64,000 nucleotides of DNA, from contig NZ_CP049867.1 in assembly GCF_011299595.1 (NCBI RefSeq), forward strand, positions 682,001 to 746,000, in the 5' to 3' direction. The notes under the pieces were generated by a model, which worked only from the letters and a program-made list of their open reading frames with translations, did no database searches and was not told the origin of the DNA. The position numbers and the translations under genes were made by a program. The stretch comes from Nocardioides sp. HDW12B (GTDB lineage Bacteria > Actinomycetota > Actinomycetes > Propionibacteriales > Nocardioidaceae). Every line of letters begins with the position of its first letter. Within the stretch, counting starts at the first letter, position 1. Below are positions 38,519-47,555 of this stretch, piece by piece.

Positions 38519-39820
38519 ATGGGAGAGGCGTTCGACGCGGTCGAGGTGATCATCACCAAGCGTGACGGCGGGGTGCTCAGCGACCCGCAGATCGACTGGG
38601 TGGTGGACGCCTACACCCGCGGGGTGGTGGCCGACGAGCAGATGGCCGCGCTGGCGATGGCGATCCTGCTCAACGGGATGTCGCGCGAGGAGATCGTGCG
38701 CTGGACCGCCGCTATGATCGCCTCGGGCGAGCGCATGGACTTCTCCGCGCTGTCGCGTCCCACCGCCGACAAGCACTCCACCGGCGGCGTCGGCGACAAG
38801 ATCACGCTGCCCCTGGCGCCCCTCGTCGCGGCGTGCGGCGTCGCGGTGCCGCAGCTGTCGGGGCGCGGCCTCGGGCACACCGGCGGCACCCTGGACAAGC
38901 TCGAGGCCGTCCCCGGCTGGCGGGCCTCGCTGTCCAACGAGGAGATGATGCGCCAGCTGGAGGACGTCGGCGCCGTCATCTGCGCGGCCGGCTCCGGGCT
39001 GGCCCCGGCCGACAAGAAGCTCTACGCGCTGCGGGACGTCACGGGCACGGTCGAGGCGATCCCGCTGATCGCCAGCTCGATCATGAGCAAGAAGATCGCC
39101 GAGGGCACCGGCTCGCTGGTCCTGGACGTCAAGGTCGGCACCGGTGCCTTCATGAAGGACGAGGCCCGGGCCCGCGAGCTGGCCGAGACGATGGTGGCGC
39201 TGGGCACGGACGCCGGGGTGCGCACGGTGGCGCTGCTGACCGACATGTCCACGCCGCTGGGCCGCACCGCCGGCAACGCGCTGGAGGTCCGCGAGTCCGT
39301 CGAGGTGCTCGCCGGTGGCGGCCCCGAGGACGTCGTCGAGCTCACCCTCGCGCTGGCCCGCGAGATGCTCGCCGGGGCCGGTCGCGACGACGTCGACCCC
39401 GCCGACAAGCTGGCCGACGGCTCGGCCATGGACGCCTGGCGGGCGATGATCAGCGCCCAGGGCGGCGACCCGTCCGCGGAGCTCCCGACCGCCCGCCATA
39501 CCCAGGTGGTCACGGCACCCGCCAGCGGGGTGGTCACCCGGCTGGACGCGATGGCCGTGGGCCTGGCGGCCTGGCGCCTCGGCGCCGGCCGGGCCTCCCA
39601 GGGCGAGCCGGTGCAGGCCGGTGCCGGCGTAGAGATCCACGCCCGCCCGGGCGAGAGCGTGACCGAGGGCCAGCCGCTGCTGACGCTCCACACCGACGAC
39701 GAGCCGCGCTTCGCCCGTGCGCTGGCCTCGCTCGAGGGTGGCTTCGACATCACCGCCGACGACGGCGGGCCGGCCTACCGCCCGGCGCCGCTCGTCATCG
39801 ACCGCGTCACCGCTCGCTGA
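38519..39820 (+). CDS. deoA: Thymidine phosphorylase
   Basis: 433 aa. Phosphorolyses thymidine and deoxyuridine to base plus deoxyribose-1-phosphate. Hallmarks: DKHSTGGVGDKITLPLAPLVAACG (phosphate and thymidine), SGRGLGHTGGTLDKLE and VDVKVGTGAFMK in variant form (LVLDVKVGTGAFMKD), then APADKKLYALRDVTGTVE. Start ATG 38519 (an in-frame GTG lies at 38510). The gene is convergent with the secreted protein gene, separated by 12 bp. Confidence 0.96.
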   Translation: MGEAFDAVEVIITKRDGGVLSDPQIDWVVDAYTRGVVADEQMAALAMAILLNGMSREEIVRWTAAMIASGERMDFSALSRPTADKHSTGGVGDKITLPLAPLVAACGVAVPQLSGRGLGHTGGTLDKLEAVPGWRASLSNEEMMRQLEDVGAVICAAGSGLAPADKKLYALRDVTGTVEAIPLIASSIMSKKIAEGTGSLVLDVKVGTGAFMKDEARARELAETMVALGTDAGVRTVALLTDMSTPLGRTAGNALEVRESVEVLAGGGPEDVVELTLALAREMLAGAGRDDVDPADKLADGSAMDAWRAMISAQGGDPSAELPTARHTQVVTAPASGVVTRLDAMAVGLAAWRLGAGRASQGEPVQAGAGVEIHARPGESVTEGQPLLTLHTDDEPRFARALASLEGGFDITADDGGPAYRPAPLVIDRVTAR

Positions 39821-39832
39821 CCGGCGGTCGCG

Positions 39833-40294
39833 TCAGGAGACGCTGCCCCGGAAGGTGTCCAGGATGCAGCCGTCGGAGCCGGCCTGGATCGTGCACCGGG
39901 CGGCGTCGCCCTTGACCTGCCCGCCTCCGCTCTCCACCCCGGCGAGGGTCGAGTCGACGACCTGCCACGTGCCCGACGTACGACGCCCGGTGGCGAGGTT
40001 GATGCTGGCCTCGTAGGAGACCGTGACGGTCTCCGACCCGCACTGCAGCAGCTTGACCCCGGAGAAGAGCACCGTGCGGGGACCCGTCTCCACGCCGTCG
40101 CCCTCGAGGTCGAGCGCGGACGTGCACGAGCTCAGGGGTCCGGTCGCCGAGACGATCGCGCTCGGTCCGGGGACGAACTGGGTGTCGATGACGAACGTCG
40201 TCCGGGCGCCGGCGGCTCCGGCCGGTGGCGCCGCCAGGGCGGCGGAGAGGGAGGCCAGCAGCACGCCGGCGACGGTGATGAGGGATCGGTTCAC
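39833..40294 (-). CDS. Secreted hypothetical protein
   Basis: 153 aa with a clear signal peptide (MNRSLITVAGVLLASLSAAL, cleavage after an AGA stretch). The mature part has four or five cysteines and beta-rich sequence (VVLFSGVKLLQCGSETVTVSYEASI-like; split here for length). No catalytic motif. Starts at the ATG at 40294. Family not recognised. Confidence 0.65.
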   Translation of the reverse strand: MNRSLITVAGVLLASLSAALAAPPAGAAGARTTFVIDTQFVPGPSAIVSATGPLSSCTSALDLEGDGVETGPRTVLFSGVKLLQCGSETVTVSYEASINLATGRRTSGTWQVVDSTLAGVESGGGQVKGDAARCTIQAGSDGCILDTFRGSVS

Positions 40295-40410
40295 GGGTCG
40301 CTCCTCGGGCCAGAGATCCGAGCGTCTCGCGGATGGTGGTTCCGACGCTCCTCCGTCCGCCCCGGGCCGTCCAGCCGAATTCCCGACGGTCTAGCCGACC
40401 CGCGGGAGCC

Positions 40411-40863
40411 TCAGGACAGCAGCAGGACGACCGTCTCGGCGACGCAGGCGGGCTTGTCGGAGCCCTCGGTCTCGATCGTGTACCGCGTGACCAGCTGGGT
40501 TCCGGCCTTGGTCTCGCTGACCTCGGCGATGGTGGCGGTGGCGCGCACCTTCGAGCCGACCGGAAGGGGAGCGGGGAAGCGGACCTTGTTGGTGCCGTAG
40601 TTCAGCTTGGCGCCGGGGGTGTCGAGGGTGAACAGCTCGCTGGTGAAGAGGGGGAGCAGCGAGAGGGTGAGGTAGCCGTGGACGATGGTGCCGCCGAAGG
40701 GGCTGTCCTTCGCGCGCTCGACGTCGACGTGGATCCACTGGTGGTCACCGGTGGCGTCGGCGAAGGCGTTGACACGCTCCTGGTCGACGGTGATCCAGTC
40801 GGAGGGACCGATCTCCTCGCCGGTGGCGTTCTCCAGCTCCTCGACCGAGGTGAAGCTGCGCAT
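40411..40863 (-). CDS. MaoC family dehydratase ((R)-specific enoyl-CoA hydratase type)
   Basis: 150 aa, hot-dog fold. FADATGDHQWIHVD holds the catalytic Asp and His, and SPFGGTIVHGYLTLSLLP the conserved glycine and His. Hydrates 2-enoyl-CoA to (R)-3-hydroxyacyl-CoA. The AAGGAG ribosome site is right before the ATG. The gene faces add with 49 bp between, so they may share a divergent promoter. It is not an obvious nucleoside enzyme. Confidence 0.9.
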   Translation of the reverse strand: MRSFTSVEELENATGEEIGPSDWITVDQERVNAFADATGDHQWIHVDVERAKDSPFGGTIVHGYLTLSLLPLFTSELFTLDTPGAKLNYGTNKVRFPAPLPVGSKVRATATIAEVSETKAGTQLVTRYTIETEGSDKPACVAETVVLLLS

Positions 40864-40912
40864 GGGTGCTCCTTGAGGTGCGTCGTGGTGAAGCCTCTGC
40901 TTCGATGGGACC

Positions 40913-42004
40913 GTGACCGAACCTAGCCGACCCGACCTCGTCGCGCGTGCTCCCAAGGTGCTGCTGCACGACCACCTGGACGGCGGGCTGCGGCCGCGGA
41001 CCATCCTCGAGATCGCCGACGAGATCGGCCACGAGCTCCCACCCGGCGCCGACACCCCCGAGAGCCTCGGAGCCTGGTTCGTCGAGGCCTGCGACTCCGG
41101 CTCGCTGCCGCGCTACCTCGAGACCTTCGACCACACCGTCGCGGTGATGCAGCGCGAGCAGGACGTCCGCCGGGTCGCGCGCGAGTGCGTGCTGGACCTG
41201 GCCGCCGACGGCGTCGTCTACGCCGAGGTGCGCTACGCCCCCGAGCAGCACCTCGGGGGCGGCCTGGAGCTGCAGGACGTCGTGGACGCCGTCCGGGAGG
41301 GCTTCGCCGAGGGCGAGGCCGAGGCGCGCGACGCGGGCCGTCCGATCGTGGCGCGCCAGCTGGTCACCGCGATGCGTCACCAGGCCCGCTCGCGCGAGAT
41401 CGCCGAGCTGATGGTCGCCAACCGCGACCGCGGGGTGGTCGGCTTCGACATCGCGGGCGCGGAGGCGGGCTACCCGCCCACGCGTCACCTCGACGCCTTC
41501 GAGTACCTCCAGCGCGAGAATGCGCACTTCACCATCCACGCGGGCGAGGCCTTCGGCACGCCGTCGATCTGGCAGGCCCTGCAGTGGTGCGGCGCGGACC
41601 GCCTCGGGCACGGCGTACGCATCATCGACGACATCACGGTCGACGAGGACGGGCAGCCGCACCTGGGGCGCCTCGCGGCGTACGTGCGCGACAAGCGGAT
41701 CCCGCTGGAGATGTGCCCGACGTCGAACCTGCAGACCGGGGCGGCCACGTCGATCGCCGAGCACCCGATCGGCCTGCTGACCCGGCTGCGCTTCCGGGTC
41801 ACGGTCAACACCGACAACCGGCTGATGAGCGGCACCTCGCAGGGCGGGGAGCTGCAGAAGCTGGTCGACGCGTTCGGGTACGGCGCCGCCGACCTGCGCT
41901 GGTTCACCGTCAACGCGATGAAGTCGGCGTTCCTGCACTTCGACCAGCGGCTCGAGCTCATCGAGGGCGTCATCAAGCCCCGGTACGCCGAGCTCGGTGC
42001 CTGA
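40913..42004 (+). CDS. add: Adenosine deaminase
   Basis: 363 aa. Hydrolyses adenosine and deoxyadenosine to the inosine forms. [14 protein letters not shown] carries the zinc-binding Hx[13 protein letters not shown] carries His and the catalytic Glu; RLGHGVRI the catalytic His; [12 protein letters not shown] the zinc- and substrate-binding Asp pair. GTG start at 40913. Part of the nucleoside salvage region and divergent from the MaoC gene. Confidence 0.96.
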   Translation: MTEPSRPDLVARAPKVLLHDHLDGGLRPRTILEIADEIGHELPPGADTPESLGAWFVEACDSGSLPRYLETFDHTVAVMQREQDVRRVARECVLDLAADGVVYAEVRYAPEQHLGGGLELQDVVDAVREGFAEGEAEARDAGRPIVARQLVTAMRHQARSREIAELMVANRDRGVVGFDIAGAEAGYPPTRHLDAFEYLQRENAHFTIHAGEAFGTPSIWQALQWCGADRLGHGVRIIDDITVDEDGQPHLGRLAAYVRDKRIPLEMCPTSNLQTGAATSIAEHPIGLLTRLRFRVTVNTDNRLMSGTSQGGELQKLVDAFGYGAADLRWFTVNAMKSAFLHFDQRLELIEGVIKPRYAELGA

Positions 42005-42007
42005 GCC

Positions 42008-42151
42008 TCACGCCGGGGGGACGACGAGGGCGTCGACGAACTGCTCGTAGGCCCGGTCGAGGATCGCGAGCGCCCCGGTGGCGCTGGCCTCGGGTCGCCA
42101 CGGCCCTGGTTCGTTCGGCCACCGACGGGTGGACGGTTGGGCGACCCCCAT
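42008..42151 (-). pseudogene. Possible gene remnant in the 333-bp gap after add
   Basis: The minus-strand frame ends GALAILDRAYEQFVDALVVPPA, which reads like a real protein C-terminus, but only 47 residues follow any start and there is no ribosome site. The remainder of the gap (42005-42337) shows only the GGTCTAG segments near 42169 and 42292 and no clear promoter. I cannot name a family. It may be a truncated gene or chance coding. Confidence 0.25.
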
Positions 42152-42337
42152 GAGGCGGTCGGGTGGTCTAGACCATGACGCGTTCGGGCCATCCGGTGTT
42201 TGTGCAGGTGAGCGGCCTGTGAGCCAGGTCACGCGTCGGCATACCAGGTCTGAGCACGTCTGTGTCCAGTTTGTCCGACTTCACCCCGGGGAGGTCTAGC
42301 CCAGACAACGGGAGGGCCGTTGCGCGGAAAGGGAGTC

Positions 42338-42988
42338 ATGATTCGAATCTCGAGGAGGGGCCGTCTGGCCTCTGCGATGGTGGGCGCGCTGTCCGCTGCA
42401 CTGATGGTGCCGACGGCGGCACCGGCGAACGCGGCGGCGGTCTCGACCGCCGAGCGGGCTGCCGCCCCGACCACCCAGGTGGTCATGAAGAACGAGTTCG
42501 GCAAGGCGAGGTCGCTGGTCACCGGCACCTTCGGTGCCGCGGGCACCGCCACCGGGACCTTCACGCCCAAGCGCTTCTTCGTCAACGACGACGGCGTGAT
42601 GATGGTCGCCGGCGTCGTGAAGGCCAAGCTCACGCGGGCCTCCGGCAAGGTCGAGGGCGTCGACAGGCAGCGGGTGCGCACCGAGGTGGTCTCGGCCAAC
42701 GGCGCCGCGCTCGGCGCGGCACCGGCTGCGGCCGGGGCACGGGCGGCGGCGCAGGCCGCCGAGTGCGACGTGCTCAACCTGGTGCTCGGACCCCTGGACC
42801 TGAACCTCCTGGGCCTGCAGGTCTCGCTCGACACGGTCGTGCTCGACATCATCGCCGTCAGCGGTGCCGGCAACCTGCTCGGCAACCTCTTGTGCGCGGT
42901 GGCCGGCCTGCTGGATGGTGGACTGCCTGGACTGCTCGGGGAGATCTCCAACATCCTCAACGCGATCCTGGCGATCCTGCGCCTCTGA
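42338..42988 (+). CDS. Secreted protein with a C-terminal hydrophobic repeat
   Basis: 216 aa from the ATG at 42338 with AAAGGGAG just upstream. Signal peptide MIRISRRGRLASAMVGALSA, cleavage at ANAAA. The last 70 residues are a motif shared by several actinobacterial exported proteins: NLVLGPLDLNLLGLQV, VLDIIAVSGAGNLLGNLLC and GLLDGGLPGLLGEISNILN. It has two Cys near this motif. The function is not known. A strong hairpin terminator follows. Confidence 0.7.
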   Translation: MIRISRRGRLASAMVGALSAALMVPTAAPANAAAVSTAERAAAPTTQVVMKNEFGKARSLVTGTFGAAGTATGTFTPKRFFVNDDGVMMVAGVVKAKLTRASGKVEGVDRQRVRTEVVSANGAALGAAPAAAGARAAAQAAECDVLNLVLGPLDLNLLGLQVSLDTVVLDIIAVSGAGNLLGNLLCAVAGLLDGGLPGLLGEISNILNAILAILRL

Positions 42989-43016
42989 CCGCCCACCGCA
43001 CCACTGCACCAGACTG

Positions 43017-43055
43017 ACGAAGCCCCCGGACTCACCCCCGATCCGGGGGCTTCGT
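43017..43055 (+). terminator. Rho-independent-type hairpin after the secreted protein
   Basis: ACGAAGCCCCCGGA (43017-43030) pairs perfectly with TCCGGGGGCTTCGT (43042-43055), 11-nt loop. It starts 28 bases past the stop. The T run after it is poor, as usual in high-GC genomes. Confidence 0.8.
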
Positions 43056-43149
43056 CCTGCCCGGGCCCGGGCCGCGGGAACCGGCAACGGGCCGCGTGCG
43101 TCGGAGGTGAGGGTCGCAGCCGGCGGCCCCCGAACCGGGAGAGAAGTCG

Positions 43150-43983
43150 ATGAACACCTCCGTGACCGTCAGCCTCAGGGCGCTCGTCGCCGCCGTCCTC
43201 GTCCTGCTCGTGGTGGTCGCGGCGTACCTGCTGGGTGGTGCCGGCTCGACCGAGGCTGCCGCCACGCCGGTCCCGGCCGCTGCCACGGCCTCGGCGCGCG
43301 ACCTCGCCCGCGGTCAGGTGCCCGGCACCCTCACCATGACGGGGGAGGGCGAGGCGGTCGGCGTGCCGCACCAGCTCGCCTTTCGTGTCGCGGTGACTCG
43401 AAAGGAGCCCACCGTCCCGGCCGCGATGGACGCGGCGTCCAGGACGATGGGCCGTGTCCTGGCGGCGCTGGAGCGGGCCGGGGTCGAGCGCAAGGACGTG
43501 CAGTCCACCGGCCTGTCGGTGGACCCGGTCTACGACTACGTCGACTACCGGCCGCCGGTGCTGACCGGTTACCGGGTCAACCAGTCGGTGTCGGTGCTCG
43601 TGCGGGACCTCGGCGACGGCGGGGAGGCCATCTCGACCGCCACCCGCACCGGCGGCAATGCCGTCCGGGTCTCCGGCATCGGTCTGCGCATCGGCGACAA
43701 GGACGCGCTCCTGGCGACGGCGCGCGACGCCGCGGTCGAGGCCGCCACCGCCAAGGCCGAGCAGTACGCCGCCGCGACCGGCCAGGAGCTCGGCACGGTG
43801 CTGACCCTGACGGAGGGCCGCGAGGCGGTCGCCGCCACCCGGGACCAGGTTCGCGGCTACGAGCTGGCCCGCATGGCCGCCGACAGCGCCGGCGCCAACA
43901 TGGCCGTGCCGATCCGCGCCGGCCGCGAGGACCTGGCCGTCAACGTCTCGATCGTGTGGCAGCTGGTGCCCGCCGCGGACTGA
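43150..43983 (+). CDS. SIMPL domain (DUF541) exported protein
   Basis: 277 aa with an N-terminal membrane anchor or signal (LRALVAAVLVLLVVVAAYLLGG). SIMPL pattern: TLTMTGEGEAVGVPHQLAFRVAVT, DVQSTGLSVDPVYDYVDYR, GYRVNQSVSVLVRDL, ARDAAVEAATAKAEQYAAATG. Members are periplasmic or surface proteins of unclear role. Upstream GGAGAGAAG serves as the ribosome site. Confidence 0.85.
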   Translation: MNTSVTVSLRALVAAVLVLLVVVAAYLLGGAGSTEAAATPVPAAATASARDLARGQVPGTLTMTGEGEAVGVPHQLAFRVAVTRKEPTVPAAMDAASRTMGRVLAALERAGVERKDVQSTGLSVDPVYDYVDYRPPVLTGYRVNQSVSVLVRDLGDGGEAISTATRTGGNAVRVSGIGLRIGDKDALLATARDAAVEAATAKAEQYAAATGQELGTVLTLTEGREAVAATRDQVRGYELARMAADSAGANMAVPIRAGREDLAVNVSIVWQLVPAAD

Positions 43984-44033
43984 GCGCGGCCGCCCGGCGC
44001 GAGCACCGCTCGCCGTACCAGCCGACGACGTGG

Positions 44034-44140
44034 GGTCGAACCCGCATGTGACGCGAGGGTGGACCCGGACATGTAACCCGAGGGTGGACCCGCTCATGTA
44101 ACCCGAGGGGGGACCCGCTGGTGGGGCGAGGGTGGACCCG
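44034..44140. repeat. Degenerate direct repeats, about 25 nt per unit
   Basis: Four to five imperfect copies of a GGTGGACCCG(CT)CATGTAACC-type unit. Centres lie near 44048, 44072, 44096, 44120 and 44140. Some units have lost CATGTAAC. It leads straight into the inverted repeat at 44141. It is not a CRISPR: no unique spacers separate the units. Confidence 0.7.
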
Positions 44141-44214
44141 CATGTAACGCGGGGTTATGGACGCCTCGCAAGCCGTGGGCGCCATGCGCGGCGTCCATAA
44201 CCCCGCGTTACATG
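44141..44214. repeat. 25-bp perfect inverted repeat between SIMPL and ALDH genes
   Basis: Arms at 44141-44165 and 44190-44214 are exact reverse complements, with a 24-nt loop. The arm begins CATGTAACGCGGGG and continues TTATGGACGCC. The left arm continues the direct-repeat motif (GACCCGCATGTAACGC). A run of TGCTGC-type repeats (44214-44252) follows. It separates convergent genes, so a bidirectional terminator or an inserted palindromic element is possible. Confidence 0.8.
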
Positions 44215-44266
44215 TGCTGCTTGTGCTGCTTGCGCTGCATGTGCTGCTTGCGCCGGGGGCTCAGGG

Positions 44267-45136
44267 TCAGCGGCCGATCGGGTGCCAGACCGTCTTCGTC
44301 TCGAGGGTCCAGGTCAGCCGGTCGAGACCGGGATCGAGGGTCCAGTCCTCCTCGGCACCACCGCCGCGACGCACGCGCTTGAGGTTGTCGGCGGCGAGCT
44401 CCTCGAGCTCGGCGGCCAGCTCGGCGTCACCGGCGGTGCCGGTCAGGTCGAGGGCGTTGACGTCGCGGTGCGAGGCCAGTGTGGGGAGCGTGTCGCGCAG
44501 CGTGCCGGTCAGCACATTGACGACGCCACCGGGCACGTCGGAGGTGGCCAGCACCTCGGCCAGCGTGATCGCCGGCAGGGGCCGCTCGACCGAGGAGGCG
44601 ACGACGCAGGTGCTGCCCGTGGTGATGACGGGCGCGACCACGCTGACCAGGCCGAGCAACGACGAGCCCTGCGGCGCGGACACAGCGACCACGCCGGTCG
44701 GCTCGGGCACCGAGAAGTTGAAGAACGGCGCCGCGACGGGGTTGGTGCCGCCCACGACCTGGGCGACCTTGTCGGCCCAGCCGGCGTACCAGACCAGGCG
44801 GTCGACAGCCGTGTCGACCGTGGCCTCGGCCTGCCGCTTGGTCGCGCCCTCGGAGCGCTGCACCTCGTCGACGAACTGGGCACGGCGACCCTCGAGGACC
44901 TCGGCCACCCGGTAGAGCACCTGACCCCGGTTGTACGGCGTGCGCGTGCTCCAGCCCTTGAAGGCCGAACGGGCCGCCACGACGGCGTCGCGGGCGTCCT
45001 TGCGCGAGGCCGCCGACGCGTTGGCCCAGAAGGCGCCCTTCGCGTCGGTGACCTCGTAGGTGCGACCGGACTCCGAGCGGGGGAAGGCCCCGCCGATGCT
45101 CAGCTTGTAGGTCTTGCGGACGTCGATGCGACTCAC
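44267..45136 (-). CDS. ALDH-like protein without catalytic residues
   Basis: 289 aa, the length of an ALDH N-terminal NAD domain only. It keeps VWYAGWADKVAQVVGG, PEPTGVVAVSAPQGSSLLG, and VITTGSTCVVASS but has no LELGG glutamate and no GQxC cysteine. The start GTG 45136 overlaps the stop of the full-length ALDH gene (GTGA). The arrangement (catalytic ALDH then ALDH-like) resembles the two domains of ALDH16 proteins, here as separate chains. A role as a partner of the catalytic ALDH is inferred. Confidence 0.8.
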   Translation of the reverse strand: MSRIDVRKTYKLSIGGAFPRSESGRTYEVTDAKGAFWANASAASRKDARDAVVAARSAFKGWSTRTPYNRGQVLYRVAEVLEGRRAQFVDEVQRSEGATKRQAEATVDTAVDRLVWYAGWADKVAQVVGGTNPVAAPFFNFSVPEPTGVVAVSAPQGSSLLGLVSVVAPVITTGSTCVVASSVERPLPAITLAEVLATSDVPGGVVNVLTGTLRDTLPTLASHRDVNALDLTGTAGDAELAAELEELAADNLKRVRRGGGAEEDWTLDPGLDRLTWTLETKTVWHPIGR

Positions 45137-46566
45137 CTGAGGTAACCCTCCAGACCGTGCCGACCGCCCTCGCGGCCGTAGCCGGACTCCTTGTAGCCGC
45201 CGAACGGCGAGGCAGGGTCGAACTTGTTGAACGTGTTGGCCCACACCACGCCGGCGCGCAGCTGGTCGGCCATCCACAGGATGCGCGAGCCCTTGTCGCT
45301 CCAGATGCCGGCCGAGAGACCGAAGGGCGTGTTGTTGGCCTTATCGACCGCCTCGCTCGGGGTGCGGAAGGTCAGCACCGACAGCACGGGGCCGAAGATC
45401 TCCTCGCGGGCGATGCGGTGCGCCTGGGTCACCCCGGTGAACACGGTGGGGGGGAACCAGAAGCCCTGGGCGGGCAGGTCGCAGGGCGGCGACCAGCCAG
45501 CGGCGCCCTCGGACTCACCGACGGCGGCGAGCTCGCGGATCTTGGCGAGCTGCTCGCCGGAGTTGATGGCGCCGACGTCGGTGTTCTTGTCGAGCGGGTC
45601 GCCGACCCGCAGCGTCGACATCCGGCGCTTCAGGCGCTCGAGCACCTCGTCGGCGACCGACTCCTGCACCAGCAGGCGCGAGCCGGCGCAGCAGACGTGG
45701 CCCTGGTTGAAGAAGATGCCGTTGACGATGCCCTCGACGGCCTGGTCGATCGGGGCGTCGTCGAGCACGATGTTGGCGGCCTTGCCGCCGAGCTCGAGGG
45801 TCACCTTCTTGTCGGTGCCGGCCACCGAGCGGGCGATCGAGCGGCCGACCTCGGTGGAGCCGGTGAAGGCGACCTTGTCGACGTCCGGGTGCGCGACGAC
45901 CGCGCGGCCGGTGTCCCCGGCACCGGTCACGATGTTGACCACGCCCGGGGGCAGGTCGGCCTGCTGGCAGATCTCGGCGAACAGCAGCGCGGTCAGCGGC
46001 GTGGTCTCGGCGGGCTTGAGGACCACGGTGTTGCCGGCGGCCAGTGCCGGGGCGACCTTCCAGGCCAGCATGAGCAGCGGGAAGTTCCACGGGATGACCT
46101 GGCCCGCGACGCCGAGGGAGGCCGGCGCGCGACCGGCGACGGCGTACTCGAGCTTGTCGGCCCAGCCGGCGTAGTAGAAGAAGTTCGCCGCGACCTGGGG
46201 GACGTCGACGTCGCGGGACTCGCGGATCGGCTTGCCGTTGTCGATCGACTCGAGCACAGCGAGCTCGCGGGAGCGCTCCTGGATGATGCGGGCGATGCGG
46301 AAGAGGTACTTCCCGCGCTCGCGGCCGCTCAGGCGCGACCAGACCCGGGTGTGGGCGCGGCGGGCGGCCTTGACGGCGCGGTCGACGTCGGACTCGTCGG
46401 CCTCGGCGACCTCGGCCAGCACCTCCTCGGTCGACGGGCTGATCGTCTTGAAGGAGCCACCGGCCGCGGGGTCGGTGAACTCGCCGTCGATGAACAGTCC
46501 GTAGGAGGACTTGATGTCGACGATCGAGGTCGACTCGGGGGCAGGGGCGTAGTCGAAGGAGACCAT
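45133..46566 (-). CDS. Aldehyde dehydrogenase, catalytic
   Basis: 477 aa. NAD(P)-dependent oxidation of an aldehyde, probably acetaldehyde from DeoC. Seen: IPWNFPLLMLAWKVAPALAAG (NAD loop), FTGSTEVGRSIA, VTLELGGKAANIV (catalytic Glu), and FFNQGHVCCAGSR with Cys292 as the nucleophile. The C-terminal oligomerisation segment includes SPFGGYKESGYGREGG. The ATG start shares one base with the deoC stop. Its own stop overlaps the ALDH-like gene. Confidence 0.93.
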   Translation of the reverse strand: MVSFDYAPAPESTSIVDIKSSYGLFIDGEFTDPAAGGSFKTISPSTEEVLAEVAEADESDVDRAVKAARRAHTRVWSRLSGRERGKYLFRIARIIQERSRELAVLESIDNGKPIRESRDVDVPQVAANFFYYAGWADKLEYAVAGRAPASLGVAGQVIPWNFPLLMLAWKVAPALAAGNTVVLKPAETTPLTALLFAEICQQADLPPGVVNIVTGAGDTGRAVVAHPDVDKVAFTGSTEVGRSIARSVAGTDKKVTLELGGKAANIVLDDAPIDQAVEGIVNGIFFNQGHVCCAGSRLLVQESVADEVLERLKRRMSTLRVGDPLDKNTDVGAINSGEQLAKIRELAAVGESEGAAGWSPPCDLPAQGFWFPPTVFTGVTQAHRIAREEIFGPVLSVLTFRTPSEAVDKANNTPFGLSAGIWSDKGSRILWMADQLRAGVVWANTFNKFDPASPFGGYKESGYGREGGRHGLEGYLR

Positions 46567-47555
46567 CAGTCCACCGTGACGTAGTCGGGGCCGGAGTAGC
46601 GGCCGGTGGTCAGCTTGCTGCGCTGCATCAGCAGGTCGTTGAGCAGCGTGGAGGCGCCGAAGCGGAACCAGTCGGGGTCCAGCCAGTCGGGTCCGGCGAC
46701 CTCGTTGACGGTGACGAGGTACTTGATCGCGTCCTTGGAGGCGCGGATGCCACCGGCGGGCTTGACCCCGACCATGCGGCCGGTGGCCTCGCGGTAGTCG
46801 CGCACGGCCTCGAGCATCACCAGGGTCACCGGGAGCGTGGCCGCCGGCTGGATCTTGCCGGTGGAGGTCTTGATGAAGTGGGCGCCGGCCATCATCGCCA
46901 GCCAGGAGACCCGGCGGACGTTGTCGTAGGTCTGCAGCTCGCCGGTCTCGAAGATCACTTTGAGGTGCGCGTCCCCACACGCCTCGCGGACCTGGGCGAT
47001 CTCCTCGAAGACCTGCAGGTAGCGGCCCGAGAGGAACGCGCCGCGGTCGATGACCATGTCGATCTCGTCGGCCCCGGCCTCGACGGCGTCGCGGGTGTCG
47101 GCCAGCTTGATGTCCATGGCGGCGCGGCCGCTGGGGAAGGCGGTGGCGACGGCAGCGATGTGGACGCCGGAGCCGCCGAGGGTCTCCTTCGCGACCGGCA
47201 CCATGTCGGGGTAGACGCAGACGGCCGCCGCGGCCGGGCACGTCGCGTCGGTCGGGTCGGGGCGCATCGCCTTGTTGGCGAGCGCGCGGACCTTGCCGGG
47301 GGTGTCGGAGCCCTCGAGCGTGGTCAGGTCGACCATGCGGATGGCGAGGTCGAGCGCCTGGGCCTTGGCGGTGGTCTTGATCGAGCGGGTGCCGAGCATC
47401 GCGGCGCGGGCCTCGGCGCCGACCTGGTCGACCCCGGGAAGTCCGTGCAGGAAGCGGCGCAGGGCGGCGTCGGAGGCGGTCACCTCGCGGATGGCCGACG
47501 GGTCCATGCCACCGTCTCGGGCTGGCCCCTCGGACGTGCGGGTGAGGGCGGTCAT
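46566..47555 (-). CDS. deoC: Deoxyribose-phosphate aldolase
   Basis: 329 aa, longer than the 220-250 usual for DeoC owing to an N-terminal extension (the first 40 residues). Cleaves deoxyribose-5-phosphate to acetaldehyde plus glyceraldehyde-3-phosphate. Schiff-base Lys in HFIKTSTGKIQPAA; proton-relay Lys in VGVKPAGGIRAS; Asp in EIDMVIDRGAF. Stop and start are interleaved with ald and pgm genes (one operon of four). Confidence 0.95.
   Translation of the reverse strand: MTALTRTSEGPARDGGMDPSAIREVTASDAALRRFLHGLPGVDQVGAEARAAMLGTRSIKTTAKAQALDLAIRMVDLTTLEGSDTPGKVRALANKAMRPDPTDATCPAAAAVCVYPDMVPVAKETLGGSGVHIAAVATAFPSGRAAMDIKLADTRDAVEAGADEIDMVIDRGAFLSGRYLQVFEEIAQVREACGDAHLKVIFETGELQTYDNVRRVSWLAMMAGAHFIKTSTGKIQPAATLPVTLVMLEAVRDYREATGRMVGVKPAGGIRASKDAIKYLVTVNEVAGPDWLDPDWFRFGASTLLNDLLMQRSKLTTGRYSGPDYVTVD

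Noticed and set aside
42330-42360. A tRNA T-arm (ATTCGAAT)
   Set aside because: It is the start region of the secreted protein gene; no cloverleaf can be drawn around it.
44034-44214. A CRISPR array
   Set aside because: The repeats are degenerate, contiguous and have no unique spacers; no cas gene is present.
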